A stretch of DNA of 64,000 bases from Mesorhizobium erdmanii USDA 3471 (GCF_000472705.1 NZ_AXAE01000023.1:64501-128500), one strand, 5' to 3'. Counted from the first letter of the stretch, positions 26,171 through 35,013 are shown. Program-made: numbers and translations. Notes: a model not told the origin generated them from the sequence alone.

Positions 26171-26186
26171 GGCAATCTAGAGTCGC

Positions 26187-26534
26187 TCAGGCCGAACGCC
26201 CGTCGAAATCGAAGACTGACAAGGTGGAAGGGTCGACATCGGCAACGCAGTTGAGGTTGATATAGGCGTTGCGCTCACCATCTTCGCGGACGTCCTCGGC
26301 GAAAGGGTGGATGCCGCAACCGCGGCAGAAGCGATGCGCGATCTTCGCCTCGCCGAATGTGTAGCGGCCAAGATCGTCGCCCCAGGCGACGAGGGTAAGC
26401 CTGTCATGCGGCACGGCCCACAGCAGCGCACCTTTGCGGGCGCAGATCGAGCAATTGCAGCGCACAGCGCCGCCAAGCTCGCCCTCGACCTCGAATGCGA
26501 CCTTGCCGCAATGACAGCTGCCCTTATACAGCAT
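26187..26534 (-). CDS. GFA/CENP-V-domain zinc protein
   Basis: A 115-residue protein of the glutathione-dependent formaldehyde-activating (GFA/CENP-V) fold. Zinc-binding cysteines are seen as CHC near residues 7-9, CNCSIC at 26-31 and CRGC at about 70-73. Family members bind two zinc ions; most have no proven substrate and the glutathione link applies to only a few. It stands alone between the SDR and amidase genes. Confidence 0.88.
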   Translation of the reverse strand: MLYKGSCHCGKVAFEVEGELGGAVRCNCSICARKGALLWAVPHDRLTLVAWGDDLGRYTFGEAKIAHRFCRGCGIHPFAEDVREDGERNAYINLNCVADVDPSTLSVFDFDGRSA

Positions 26535-26649
26535 CAGTATCTTCCTATCGCTGGCAGGTGCAAAGGCACGCTGGCCGGGTTATCCCTTCCGCAGGCCGAA
26601 CGGCTGCTTGCCTTAAAGACGTTGCATCCTGACGGAGTCCGACATCGAC

Positions 26650-27963
26650 ATGCAATCCATCCGCGACCGTCTCGAAATCATCCTGTCACGTCTTGCCAAT
26701 CGTGCGGCCGACGAGAAGGTCTTCACCAGGCTCTATGTCGAACCCGCACGGGCCGCGGCTGATGCCAGTGACGCCCGCAGCCGAGCCGGCGTGACGCTCG
26801 GACCGCTCGACGGCACCCTGGTCTCGATCAAGGATCTGTTCGATGTCGCCGGCGAGGCGACGACGGCCGGCTCACTGATGCGCAAGACCGCCGCACCGGC
26901 CGTGCGCGATGCCACCATCGTCAGCCGGCTTCGTCAGGCCGGCGCGGTGATCGTCGGCAGGACCAACATGACCGAATTCGCCTTCACGGCGATCGGTGAC
27001 AACATGCACTACGGCACGCCAGGCAATGCCGCCGACGCCGGCCATATTCCTGGCGGTTCGTCCTCGGGCGCCGGCGTCTCGGTTGGCGAGGGCACGAGCG
27101 ACGTCTCGATCGGCTCCGACACCGGCGGATCGATCCGCATTCCGGCGGCGCTCAATGGCGTCGTCGGCTTCAAACCGACGGCGCGGCGCGTGCCGCTGGC
27201 CGGTGCATTTCCACTGTCGGGTACCTTGGACTCGATCGGGCCGCTTGCCCGAACCGTCGCGCAATGCGCGGCAACGGACGCGGTGATGGCCGGCGAGGCA
27301 CCAAGCGAACTGGCGGCCATTCCGCTCTCGGGACTTCGCATTGGCATCCCACGCGGCGTTCTTTTCGGTAATATGGAAGGCAAGGTTGCGGCGACCTTCG
27401 AGCATTGTCTCGGCAAGATCGAACAGGCTGGCGCGCGCATTACGGATCTATCGATCGACGATATGATCGCGGAGTTGCGCGCGGCCACCAAGCGGGGTTC
27501 GATCGCCGCCATGGAAGGAGCCGAGATTCATGCCGACTGGCTGGCGACGGGTGCATCGGTGCCGGTCGACCCGCACGTCAGCAGCCCCTTGTCGCGGGCG
27601 GCAATGCTGCCGACGCCGGTCTATATCAGGGCCTTGCGCCGCCGCGCTGCCCTGGCAGCCGCCATGGACGAACGGTTGGCATCGTTGGACGTGCTGGCTC
27701 TGCCGACCACGCCGGTGACGGCACCGACCATTGTTTCCCTGGCCGGGGATACCGAATTGCGCGACCATGTCGAAGGCCTGCTGCTGCGCAACACGCAGGT
27801 TGCCAACCAGTTCGACCTCTGCGCGATCTCGCTGCCGATGCCCGGTATGGCGCTGCCGGCGGGACTGATGCTGGTCGCGCGCAATGGCCACGACCGGCAT
27901 CTGCTGCGGATTGCCGCTGAAGTGGAGAGGCTGCTGGGTGGCTCATCGGCAATTGGCGGATAA
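26650..27963 (+). CDS. Amidase signature family hydrolase
   Basis: A 437-residue enzyme of the amidase signature family. The Ser-cisSer-Lys triad can be placed: Lys61 (SIKDLF), cis-Ser in GGSSSG (135-140) and nucleophile Ser161 in GSDTGGSIRIP. Such enzymes hydrolyse small amides, or act in GatA-type transamidation; there are no GatB/C neighbours, so a catabolic amidase is favoured. The ATG at 26650 gives the usual beginning. Its stop is one base from the stop of the convergent small exported-protein gene. Confidence 0.9.
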   Translation: MQSIRDRLEIILSRLANRAADEKVFTRLYVEPARAAADASDARSRAGVTLGPLDGTLVSIKDLFDVAGEATTAGSLMRKTAAPAVRDATIVSRLRQAGAVIVGRTNMTEFAFTAIGDNMHYGTPGNAADAGHIPGGSSSGAGVSVGEGTSDVSIGSDTGGSIRIPAALNGVVGFKPTARRVPLAGAFPLSGTLDSIGPLARTVAQCAATDAVMAGEAPSELAAIPLSGLRIGIPRGVLFGNMEGKVAATFEHCLGKIEQAGARITDLSIDDMIAELRAATKRGSIAAMEGAEIHADWLATGASVPVDPHVSSPLSRAAMLPTPVYIRALRRRAALAAAMDERLASLDVLALPTTPVTAPTIVSLAGDTELRDHVEGLLLRNTQVANQFDLCAISLPMPGMALPAGLMLVARNGHDRHLLRIAAEVERLLGGSSAIGG

Positions 27964-28353
27964 TCAGGGCGACGAACAGTGCTTGCGTTCGTTAGCCGTG
28001 GTGGTGCGCACGATGCGGGTCGCGACCAGCCATGGCAGGCTGTAGTCCTTGCCGGTGAAGGTCTGGGTGCGATGCTCTATCGAAGCCCTGACGACGATCT
28101 TTCCGCCGTAAAGCACGTCGGACTGATCCGTTATAGCCTTGTCCGCTTGCGGCAATCCGCTCGTGTCGATTGACACACCCTTGATGATTGCGCCGGTGAC
28201 AAGGTCGAGCGCGCTGTTCGAGGGGCATGGCGCCTTGAAGCAGCGCAGTCCGTTGTCGAAGTAGACATAGCTGCTCTCGGCCGTGGCGAATGCCGACAGG
28301 GTGCAGATCGACGAAGCGACAACAGTCAGAAATGCGAGGCGAAGACCGGACAT
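27964..28353 (-). CDS. Small exported protein, unknown function
   Basis: A 129-residue protein with a signal peptide (about 1-25, LAFLTVVASSICTLSAFATA). The mature part starts with SSYVYFDNGLRCFKAPCPSN, with two cysteines five residues apart, and ends with a third cysteine (KHCSSP). Overall it looks like a small beta-rich periplasmic protein. I do not recognise it confidently. It is convergent with the amidase gene and 40 bases from the dehydrogenase gene. Confidence 0.6.
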   Translation of the reverse strand: MSGLRLAFLTVVASSICTLSAFATAESSYVYFDNGLRCFKAPCPSNSALDLVTGAIIKGVSIDTSGLPQADKAITDQSDVLYGGKIVVRASIEHRTQTFTGKDYSLPWLVATRIVRTTTANERKHCSSP

Positions 28354-28393
28354 GGCCGCAACGTCGCGGAGAATTGGGACGAAACCGCGATTG

Positions 28394-29380
28394 CTATATG
28401 TCGAGCGGAAACCGCCTGCGGTAATGGTCGACCACTTCGGGATTGCGCAGATTGACCGGCAGTTTGCCGGCCAACACCAGCAAGGCTTCTCCTGCCGCGC
28501 CGACGCCCATGCGCATCATCGATTCCTCGGTGATGCCTGCCATATGCGGGGTGATGATGACGTTGTCGAAGCCGAAATAAGGATGATCTGACGGCAGCGG
28601 CTGTGTCGAAAACACGTCGAGCGCCGCACCGCCGATGCGGCGTTCCCGCAAGGCGTCGATCAGGGCGTCGTCATCGACGACCGGCCCGCGCGACACGTTG
28701 ATCAACAGCGCGGTGGGCTTCATGCGGGCGATGCGCTCGCGGCTGATCAGGCCGCGCGTTTCCGGCGTCAGTGGGCAGCAGAGCACGATAATGTCGCTCT
28801 GCTCGACCAGCGCGTCGATCGACAGGAAGCCGACTTTTTCAGGCGCCGGCTGCATGCTGCGCGTCGTTGCCACCACTTTCAGGTCGAAACCGTGCGCGGC
28901 GATATGGCCGACGGCTTGTCCGACGGCGCCGAGGCCGACAATGCCGATGGTCTTGCCGGCGAGCTCGGTATTGGCGTTGGCATGCTCGCGCCCGGCAAGC
29001 CAGCCCCGGGCGCGCAGGTCGCGGTCGACCCGGCGGAATTGCCGCAGCAGCGCGAGTGCGGCGAACATGACGTGTTCCGCGACCGAGCGTGCATTGACCG
29101 CCGGCACATTGGCCACCAGCACGCCGGCTGCTGCTGCTGCTTCCATCGGGATCATGTCGAGCCCGGCGCCATGGCGGATGGCAGCCCTCAGCTTCCAGGC
29201 GCCCTCGAACAGTGCCGGCGGCAGCGGCGCGCGCACGATGACGATGTCGGCATCCCTGGCTTCCCTGGTCAGGGTGGCAGGGTCAAGCGCCGATGCGATC
29301 ACAAGCTGGCCGGCGCCGGCGAGCTTGGCCGACGCGCGCGGGTGCAGCGGATGGGTCGACAGGATCTTTGGCTGGTCCAC
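28394..29380 (-). CDS. D-isomer-specific 2-hydroxyacid dehydrogenase
   Basis: A 328-residue NAD(P)-dependent dehydrogenase that interconverts a 2-hydroxyacid and 2-oxoacid. The nucleotide-binding motif is GLGAVG (about 148-153), the substrate arginine is in NVSRGP, and the catalytic His is in ITPHMAG. At the position of the usual catalytic Glu (DVFxxEP) the sequence reads DVFSTQP, with Gln instead. It is the last gene of an operon with a sugar isomerase, an enolase-superfamily dehydratase and the GntR regulator, two bases after the regulator. It probably acts on a sugar-acid-derived 2-oxo/2-hydroxy compound. Confidence 0.88.
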   Translation of the reverse strand: MDQPKILSTHPLHPRASAKLAGAGQLVIASALDPATLTREARDADIVIVRAPLPPALFEGAWKLRAAIRHGAGLDMIPMEAAAAAGVLVANVPAVNARSVAEHVMFAALALLRQFRRVDRDLRARGWLAGREHANANTELAGKTIGIVGLGAVGQAVGHIAAHGFDLKVVATTRSMQPAPEKVGFLSIDALVEQSDIIVLCCPLTPETRGLISRERIARMKPTALLINVSRGPVVDDDALIDALRERRIGGAALDVFSTQPLPSDHPYFGFDNVIITPHMAGITEESMMRMGVGAAGEALLVLAGKLPVNLRNPEVVDHYRRRFPLDI

Positions 29381-29382
29381 GG

Positions 29383-30102
29383 TCAGGCCTTTTCGAGCGC
29401 CGGGCTTGGTGGCGCAACCGCCTTGTCGCCCTCGATCAGACCCTTCCAGTAGCTCTCCGCCCCTTGCAGGTGAGCGCTCATCAGCGCCTGGGCTAGATTG
29501 CCGTCGCGACGAAGCAGCGCCTCGTAGATCTGCACGTGCTCGGCGTGCGAGCGCACCGAGCGTTCGGGGTCGTTGAAGTAGATCGGCAGGCGCTGCTCGC
29601 CCATCAGATAGTAGACGCTGCAGATATTGTGGAAGACGCTGTTCTTGGTGGCGCGCACGATTTCGAGGTGAAACTCCCGGTCTTCCTTGGCCAGGCCCTC
29701 GCCGGCGGCGATGCGTTCCTCGGAAGCCTTGAGGATTTCGCGCAGCCGTTCGAAATTCTCTTCGGTGGCTCGCGAGCAGGCAAGCTCGGCTGCCTTGATC
29801 TCGTGGATCTTGCGCAATTCGACCGTCTCGTAAATCTGCAAGGGATCGAGCGGCAGGCCCGCGCGGGCGAAAAGCGCCAGCGCTTCGACGCTTGCCTGCT
29901 TGGTGTCGATGTAGATGCCTGACTTGGCGCGGCGCTCGACGATGCGCATGGCTTCGAGGATGGCCAGCGCCTCGCGGATCTGGCCACGGCTGACGCCGAA
30001 ATGCTCCGCCAGCTCACGCTCCGACGGCGTACGCCCGGTCTCGCTGTCCGAGTGGGAGAATAGATAGGCGGCGAGTTCCGCGAGAAGGTTCTTTTCTTTC
30101 AT
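29383..30102 (-). CDS. GntR regulator, FadR subfamily (FCD domain)
   Basis: A 239-residue repressor-type regulator. The winged helix-turn-helix covers about residues 5-66 (TPSERELAEHFGVSRGQIREAL) and the FCD effector domain follows, with the metal-ligand pattern including Asp/His residues in EDREFHLEIV and SHAEHVQIYEAL. It lies inside the catabolic operon, two bases after the dehydratase gene and two before the dehydrogenase gene. It is the best candidate to bind the ATCTGGT-N3-ACCAGAT sites at 11.8, 16.6, 32.3 and 32.5 kb, since FadR-subfamily proteins recognise TGGT-N3-ACCA-like palindromes. Confidence 0.92.
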   Translation of the reverse strand: MKEKNLLAELAAYLFSHSDSETGRTPSERELAEHFGVSRGQIREALAILEAMRIVERRAKSGIYIDTKQASVEALALFARAGLPLDPLQIYETVELRKIHEIKAAELACSRATEENFERLREILKASEERIAAGEGLAKEDREFHLEIVRATKNSVFHNICSVYYLMGEQRLPIYFNDPERSVRSHAEHVQIYEALLRRDGNLAQALMSAHLQGAESYWKGLIEGDKAVAPPSPALEKA

Positions 30103-30104
30103 CG

Positions 30105-31274
30105 TCAATTGCGTTGCGCGTGCGCCTCCAGGAATCGCTGCGAAATGGTGAATCCCAATCCGGGCTTTTCCGGGATCGCTATCATACCGTCCGTTGCTTC
30201 GACAGTCTCTTCGATCAGATCGTGGATCATCGGGTTGGCGCCGAGCGAATATTCGATGGTGAAACTCGATGGCGAGGCGGCGCAGACATGCAGGCCGGCG
30301 AAGAAACAAGGGGCGCCGGCCCACAGATGCGGCGCGAAGCGCAGATTGAAGGCGCTGGCGATGGTGCCGATCTTCATCGCCTCGCTGATGCCGCCGCAGA
30401 AGGCGGGATCGGGCTGGAAGATATCGGCGGCCTTGAGCATGGCGAGGTCGCGGAAGGCATAGCGTGTCGCCTCGCTTTCGCCGGTGGCGATGGGCACGGC
30501 GCCGGAGGCGCGCACTTCCGCCATCCCCGGCTTGTCGTCGGCGATCACAGGTTCCTCGAACCAGGCGAGATCGAGGTCGTTGACGAGATGGATGAAGCGC
30601 TTGGCTTCCGCCACCGTATAGGTGCCGTGGGCGTCGACCATCAGCTCGACATCAGGGCCGAGCGCCTGGCGCGCGGCGCGCACGCGGGCGGCTGAAATGT
30701 GCGCGGCGCCATCCATGGAGCCGACGCGCATCTTCAGCGCCTTGAAGCCGCCCCTGGCAATGTAGGATTTCAGTTGTTCGCCGATCGCATCGGCGGACGC
30801 CCAGCCTCCGGAGGCATAGGCCTGGATGCGATCAGCCTTGCGCCCGCCAAGCAGCCGCCAGACCGGCTGGCCCAGCGACTTCCCCAAAATATCCCAGAGC
30901 GCGATGTCGACGGCGCTGATGGCGGCGATGCTCATGCCGCGCCGCGCCAGTTGCGGCATGGCGTGGCCGGCGCGTGCGGCGCTGTCGTGGCGCACGCCAT
31001 TGTAGAGCATTTCCCAGATGATGCCGATGTCGGCCGGGTCGCGGCCGATCAACTGCGGCCCGACCTCTTGGTTCAGCATGTGGACAAGGGCGCCGTAGCT
31101 GCCGGCGCTGCCGGCGGCGTTCTTGCCTTCGCCCCAGCCGACCAGCCCGTCATCGGTTTCGATGCGCAGGATGGCGGCGTCGAAGGTCGTCACCTGGCCG
31201 AAGTCGCTGCGATGTTGCTTCGCGGCTTCGATCGGGATGCGGACCCACCAGGCTTGGACGGTCTTGATGCGCAT
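30105..31274 (-). CDS. Enolase-superfamily (mandelate racemase type) sugar-acid dehydratase
   Basis: A 389-residue enzyme. The metal ligands are Asp214 (VDAHG), Glu240 (FEEP) and Glu266 (TGESE); the acid/base residues are Lys181/Arg183 (K-M-R) and His316 (FAPHLW). A K-x-R rather than K-x-K motif plus His places it among the mandelate-racemase-type dehydratases and racemases of sugar acids. Substrate undetermined. The start ATG at 31272-31274 follows GGGGAAAG; an upstream TTG is less likely. The gene is in an operon with an isomerase, GntR and a dehydrogenase, a typical sugar-acid pathway. Confidence 0.9.
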   Translation of the reverse strand: MRIKTVQAWWVRIPIEAAKQHRSDFGQVTTFDAAILRIETDDGLVGWGEGKNAAGSAGSYGALVHMLNQEVGPQLIGRDPADIGIIWEMLYNGVRHDSAARAGHAMPQLARRGMSIAAISAVDIALWDILGKSLGQPVWRLLGGRKADRIQAYASGGWASADAIGEQLKSYIARGGFKALKMRVGSMDGAAHISAARVRAARQALGPDVELMVDAHGTYTVAEAKRFIHLVNDLDLAWFEEPVIADDKPGMAEVRASGAVPIATGESEATRYAFRDLAMLKAADIFQPDPAFCGGISEAMKIGTIASAFNLRFAPHLWAGAPCFFAGLHVCAASPSSFTIEYSLGANPMIHDLIEETVEATDGMIAIPEKPGLGFTISQRFLEAHAQRN

Positions 31275-31333
31275 GTCTTTCCCCAACCCTGCCGCCGGTC
31301 GGGCGGAAGGGCAAATTTCCCGGAAGCAGTCGA

Positions 31334-32221
31334 CTACTTGATCAGCGGCAGCAGCGTTTCGGCGGTGATGCGCATCTGGTCGGTGTAGAATTTTTCGGTG
31401 AGCACGCTGGAGCCGTGGTCCTGGATGAACTTCAGTTGCTCAGGCGAAATATCGACCGGGTGGCGCTCGACCATATCCGGATACGGCGCCGCCGGCGTGC
31501 GGTCGACCGGGGCGACGAACTCGTTGGTCAGCGCGCCGTCGTAGCCGACCTCCTTCAAGGTGGCGACGATCCTGGGCCAGTCGATCTGGCCAAGGCCGGC
31601 GGCGAAGCGGTTGTTGTCGGCGACGTGGAAGTCGAACAGGCGCTTTCCGACCTGACGGATCGCGTCATGGACGTTAAATTCCTCCATGTGGATGTGGTAG
31701 GCGTCGAGGCAGACGCCGCATTCGGGGCTGACCGCGTCGGCCAGCGCCAGCGCCTGGGCGCCACGGTTGAACAGATAGGTCTCGAACCGATTGAGCGGCT
31801 CGACGGCGATCTTGACGCCGACCTTCTTGGCATGGGTGAAGCACTCTCGGGTCGCGTCGACCACCCACTTCCATTCCTCTTCCTCGGTACCGTCCGGCAC
31901 CACCTTGCCGACCGTCGCGGGGACGAGCGTGATAATCTCGCCATCAAGCTCGCTGACCATGGTCAGCACGTCCTTGACGTATTGAACGGAGCGCTCGCGC
32001 TGACCCTGGTTCCTGGCGGCAAGATTGCGTTCACCCAGCATTAGGGTCACCGCGCCCCAGCAGCGGATGCCGTGCTCCTTCAACAGCGCGCGCGTCTCCT
32101 TGGTCTTGTACTGCTCGGGCTCGCCGGAAATCTCGATCGACTCATAGCCGAATTTCTTGATGCGCTTCAGCGTCGTCTCCAACGGTTCCGCGCGCATCCA
32201 GTTGTGCGTCGAAAGATGCAT
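31334..32221 (-). CDS. Sugar phosphate isomerase/epimerase-family TIM barrel (first of three)
   Basis: A 295-residue AP-endonuclease-2-fold protein, like xylose isomerases, tagatose 3-epimerases and inosose dehydratases. Metal-binding residues are recognisable in KIAVEPLNRFE (Glu), CLDAYH (Asp, His), DFHVADNN (His) and LTNEF (Glu). The ATG at 32219-32221 follows GGAAGGA; the longer frame to 32287 is not needed. It opens the minus-strand operon and faces the operator region 32325-32521. Confidence 0.88.
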   Translation of the reverse strand: MHLSTHNWMRAEPLETTLKRIKKFGYESIEISGEPEQYKTKETRALLKEHGIRCWGAVTLMLGERNLAARNQGQRERSVQYVKDVLTMVSELDGEIITLVPATVGKVVPDGTEEEEWKWVVDATRECFTHAKKVGVKIAVEPLNRFETYLFNRGAQALALADAVSPECGVCLDAYHIHMEEFNVHDAIRQVGKRLFDFHVADNNRFAAGLGQIDWPRIVATLKEVGYDGALTNEFVAPVDRTPAAPYPDMVERHPVDISPEQLKFIQDHGSSVLTEKFYTDQMRITAETLLPLIK

Positions 32222-32324
32222 GGTCTGTCCTTCCCAAATTCGTCCGTATGGTTTGCCTGCGACATGCATCGCCGAAAGGCGACGCAAGAGTTCCTCCCCA
32301 AGGCATCCCCAGCCTTTTTCCTAC

Positions 32325-32341
32325 AACTGGTTCGACCAATT
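32325..32341. promoter_or_regulatory. Candidate FadR-type operator before minus-strand operon
   Basis: AACTGGT-TCG-ACCAATT shares spacer TCG and the TGGT/ACCA core with the perfect site at 16561-16577; the left half differs from ATCTGGT at one position. It is about 100 bases upstream of the isomerase start and so a good position for repressing the operon that contains the GntR gene itself. Confidence 0.62.
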
Positions 32342-32504
32342 GGGCCTTAAGTGAGGTCTACAGCAAATTCCGAGGAACGGCAAGAAGCGCGGCAATGCAA
32401 CTTTTTGTAAGAATTATTGCATTGATTATATTGCGATTTATGCCAATAATCTGGATATGCCGAGGGTTTTGCCGAACCATTGTCAGGCTTGACCAAATTC
32501 CGCT

Positions 32505-32521
32505 ATTTGGTAATACCAGAA
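32505..32521. promoter_or_regulatory. Candidate FadR-type operator before plus-strand operon
   Basis: ATTTGGT-AAT-ACCAGAA has TGGT/ACCA symmetry and the same AAT spacer as the site at 16737-16753. It is about 100 bases upstream of the isomerase start at 32623. Confidence 0.62.
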
Positions 32522-32622
32522 TGGCAGTGCCACCGAAGCGCCTGCTGCGAAAAGACCAAAATGGCTGGCCCTGTTTCCAATCGGCGCTATGCTTGGTCGC
32601 GACACAATGAGGGAGGATGCCG

Positions 32623-33678
32623 ATGCCGACGACAATGAAGGGCCCTGGACTGTTTCTGGCGCAGTTCGCGGGTGACGCGGCGCCATTCAATTCGCTGGCC
32701 TCGATCACCAAATGGGCCGCCGGTCTCGGCTACAAGGGCGTGCAGATCCCGACCTGGGACGCGCGCCTGTTCGACCTCGAGAAGGCGGCCTCGTCCAAGA
32801 CCTATTGCGACGAGGTGAAGGGCATCTGCGCCGATGCCGGCGTCGAGATCACCGAACTGTCGACGCATCTGCAGGGGCAGCTGGTGGCGGTGCATCCGGC
32901 CTATGACGCGCAGATGGATGGTTTCGCGCCGCCTTCGGTGCACAACAATCCGAAGGCACGGCAGAAGTGGGCGGTCGAGCAGATGAAATTCGGCGCCAAG
33001 GCATCGCGCAATCTCGGGCTGAATGCCTCGGTGTCGTTCACCGGCTCGCTGGCTTTCCCTTACCTTTATCCCTTCCCGCAGCGGCCGGCCGGGCTGATCG
33101 AGGAAGCCTTCGGCGAACTCGGCAAACGCTGGAAGCCGATCCTCGATGTCTATGAGGACAATGGGGTCGATGTCGGCTACGAAATCCATCCCTCGGAAGA
33201 CGTGTTCGACGGCGCGACGTTCGAGATGTTCCTCGATGCGGTCGGCGGCCACAAGCGCTGCAACATCAACTACGACCCGTCGCACTTCCTGTTGCAGCAG
33301 CTCGACTATCTCGAATTCATCGACATCTACCACGAGCGGATCAAGGCCTTCCACGTCAAGGACGCCGAGTTCAACCCGACCGGGCGGCAGGGCGTCTATT
33401 CCGGCTATCAGAGCTGGACCAATCGTGCTGGCCGCTTCCGCTCGCTCGGCGACGGGCAGGTGGATTTCGGCGGCATCTTCTCCAAGCTGACGCAGTACAA
33501 TTATGATTCCTGGGCGGTGCTGGAATGGGAGTGTTGCCTGAAGCATCCCGAGGATGGCGCGGCGGAGGGCGCGCCCTTCATCCAGCACCACATCATCCGA
33601 GTGACCGAGAGGGCATTCGACGATTTCGCCAGCGGTACGACCGACAAGAAGTTGCTGCGGGCCATGATGGGAATCTAA
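32623..33678 (+). CDS. Sugar phosphate isomerase/epimerase-family TIM barrel (second of three)
   Basis: A 351-residue protein of the same superfamily but a distinct, longer subgroup. Probable metal-ligand segments are VGYEIHPSED (Glu, His), NINYDPSHF (Asp, His), KAFHVKDAEF (His, Asp) and AVLEWEC (Glu). Two ATGs lie six bases apart (32617, 32623); the second has the better spacing from GAGGGAGG. It is the first gene of an operon with a Gfo/Idh oxidoreductase and a third isomerase, the combination used for ketosugar/inositol-type catabolism. Confidence 0.88.
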   Translation: MPTTMKGPGLFLAQFAGDAAPFNSLASITKWAAGLGYKGVQIPTWDARLFDLEKAASSKTYCDEVKGICADAGVEITELSTHLQGQLVAVHPAYDAQMDGFAPPSVHNNPKARQKWAVEQMKFGAKASRNLGLNASVSFTGSLAFPYLYPFPQRPAGLIEEAFGELGKRWKPILDVYEDNGVDVGYEIHPSEDVFDGATFEMFLDAVGGHKRCNINYDPSHFLLQQLDYLEFIDIYHERIKAFHVKDAEFNPTGRQGVYSGYQSWTNRAGRFRSLGDGQVDFGGIFSKLTQYNYDSWAVLEWECCLKHPEDGAAEGAPFIQHHIIRVTERAFDDFASGTTDKKLLRAMMGI

Positions 33679-33687
33679 AAACGTTTC

Positions 33688-33808
33688 CCTCCCCCTCGAG
33701 GGGAGGGTGGCCCGAAGGGCCGGGTGGGGTCGGTTGATGCCGAGCTCTACGCCCGGCGACCCCACCCGATCCGCTGCGCGGATCGACCTCCCCTCAAGGG
33801 GGAGGTGA
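33688..33808. repeat. Long inverted-repeat intergenic element
   Basis: CCCTCCCCCTCGAGGGGAGG and GGGTGGGGTCG on the left are mirrored by CGACCCCACCCG and GACCTCCCCTCAAGGGGGAG on the right; a GATCCGCTGCGCGGATC palindrome lies in the right half. I recognise this as a dispersed rhizobial palindromic repeat. It sits inside an operon and may fold into a long RNA hairpin between the isomerase and oxidoreductase genes. Confidence 0.65.
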
Positions 33809-33825
33809 ACAACCAGGAGAACAAA

Positions 33826-35013
33826 ATGGTCGGCGCATCGAAATCGGAGACGGGAGGCGGCCCGATCCGCTACGGCATGGTTGGCGGCGGGCAAGGCGCC
33901 TTCATCGGCGCGGTGCATCGCATCGCGGCGCGCATGGACAATGAGTTCGTGCTGGTGGCCGGCGCGCTGTCGGCCAATGCCGAGCGCGCCAAGGCATCGG
34001 CCGCCGAACTCGGCCTCGATGCCGAGCGCAGCTACGCCTCCTATGCCGAGATGGCGAAGGCCGAGGCCAAGCGCCCCGACGGCATCGAGGCAGTGGCCAT
34101 CGTCACCCCGAACAATGTCCATGTGCCGGCTGCCAAGGCCTTTCTCGAGGCCGGCATCCACGTGATCTGCGACAAGCCGCTGGCAACGACGTTGGCCGAA
34201 GCGAAGAAGCTCGCGGCGATCGTCGAGAAGACCGGCAAGGTGTTCGTGCTGACCCACAACTACACTGCCTATCCGATGGTGCGGCAGGCGCGCGAGATGG
34301 TGGCCAAGGGCGTGCTCGGCGACATCCGCATCGTGCAGTCGGAATATCCGCAGGACTGGCTGACCGAAGACCTCGCCGCCACCGGCCAGAAACAGGCTTC
34401 ATGGCGCGGCGATCCGAAACAGGCGGGGGCGGGCGGTGCGCTGGGCGACATCGGCACCCACGCCTACAATCTGGCCCGCTTCGTCTCCGGGCTGGAACTC
34501 GATTCGCTCTCGGCCGACCTCGACGCCTTCGTGCCGGGGCGGCTGCTCGATGACAATGTCAACGTCATGCTGCGCTTCAAGCCCACCGGCAAGACGCATC
34601 CGGCCAAGGGTATGATCTGGGCTAGTCAGGTAGCGCCCGGCCATGAGAACGGGCTGAAGCTGCGCATCTATGGCTCGAAGGGCGGGCTGGAATGGGTACA
34701 GGCCGATCCGAACTATCTCTGGTACACGCCCTTCGGCCAGCCGAAGCAGTTGATCACCCGCAACGGTGCCGGCTCCCTGCCGGTGGCGGGCCGTGTCAGC
34801 CGCGTGCCGCCGGGCCATCCCGAGGGTTATCTCGAAGGTTTCGCCAACATTTACCAGGAGGCGGCACGCGCCATCCGCGCGGCGCGCAGGAAAGGTGGCA
34901 AGCCGGCAAAGGATGTCGTCTTCCCGACCATCCAGGATGGCGTCGAGGGCATGGCCTTCATCGAGGCCTGCGTGAAGTCGTCGAGGAAGAACGGGGCGTG
35001 GACGAAGCTTTAG
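33826..35013 (+). CDS. Gfo/Idh/MocA-family oxidoreductase
   Basis: A 395-residue NAD(P)-dependent oxidoreductase acting on sugars or inositols. The Rossmann motif is GMVGGGQGAFIG (about 17-28), the catalytic lysine is in the CDKPLA motif (about 121-126, the family's EKP site), and a conserved GTHAYNL follows with His as proton relay. The start ATG follows AGGAG by six bases. It lies between two isomerase/epimerase genes, so it probably oxidises the sugar that they interconvert. Confidence 0.92.
   Translation: MVGASKSETGGGPIRYGMVGGGQGAFIGAVHRIAARMDNEFVLVAGALSANAERAKASAAELGLDAERSYASYAEMAKAEAKRPDGIEAVAIVTPNNVHVPAAKAFLEAGIHVICDKPLATTLAEAKKLAAIVEKTGKVFVLTHNYTAYPMVRQAREMVAKGVLGDIRIVQSEYPQDWLTEDLAATGQKQASWRGDPKQAGAGGALGDIGTHAYNLARFVSGLELDSLSADLDAFVPGRLLDDNVNVMLRFKPTGKTHPAKGMIWASQVAPGHENGLKLRIYGSKGGLEWVQADPNYLWYTPFGQPKQLITRNGAGSLPVAGRVSRVPPGHPEGYLEGFANIYQEAARAIRAARRKGGKPAKDVVFPTIQDGVEGMAFIEACVKSSRKNGAWTKL

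Larger units (their letters stand above)
32222..32622. other. 401-base divergent regulatory region between two catabolic operons
   Basis: No gene is seen. It is notably AT-rich around 32380-32460 compared with its surroundings. It contains two members of the ATCTGGT-N3-ACCAGAT operator family, at 32325-32341 (near the minus-strand operon) and at 32505-32521 (near the plus-strand operon), one for each divergent promoter. A GAGGGAGG ribosome-binding site precedes the plus-strand operon. Confidence 0.6.
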
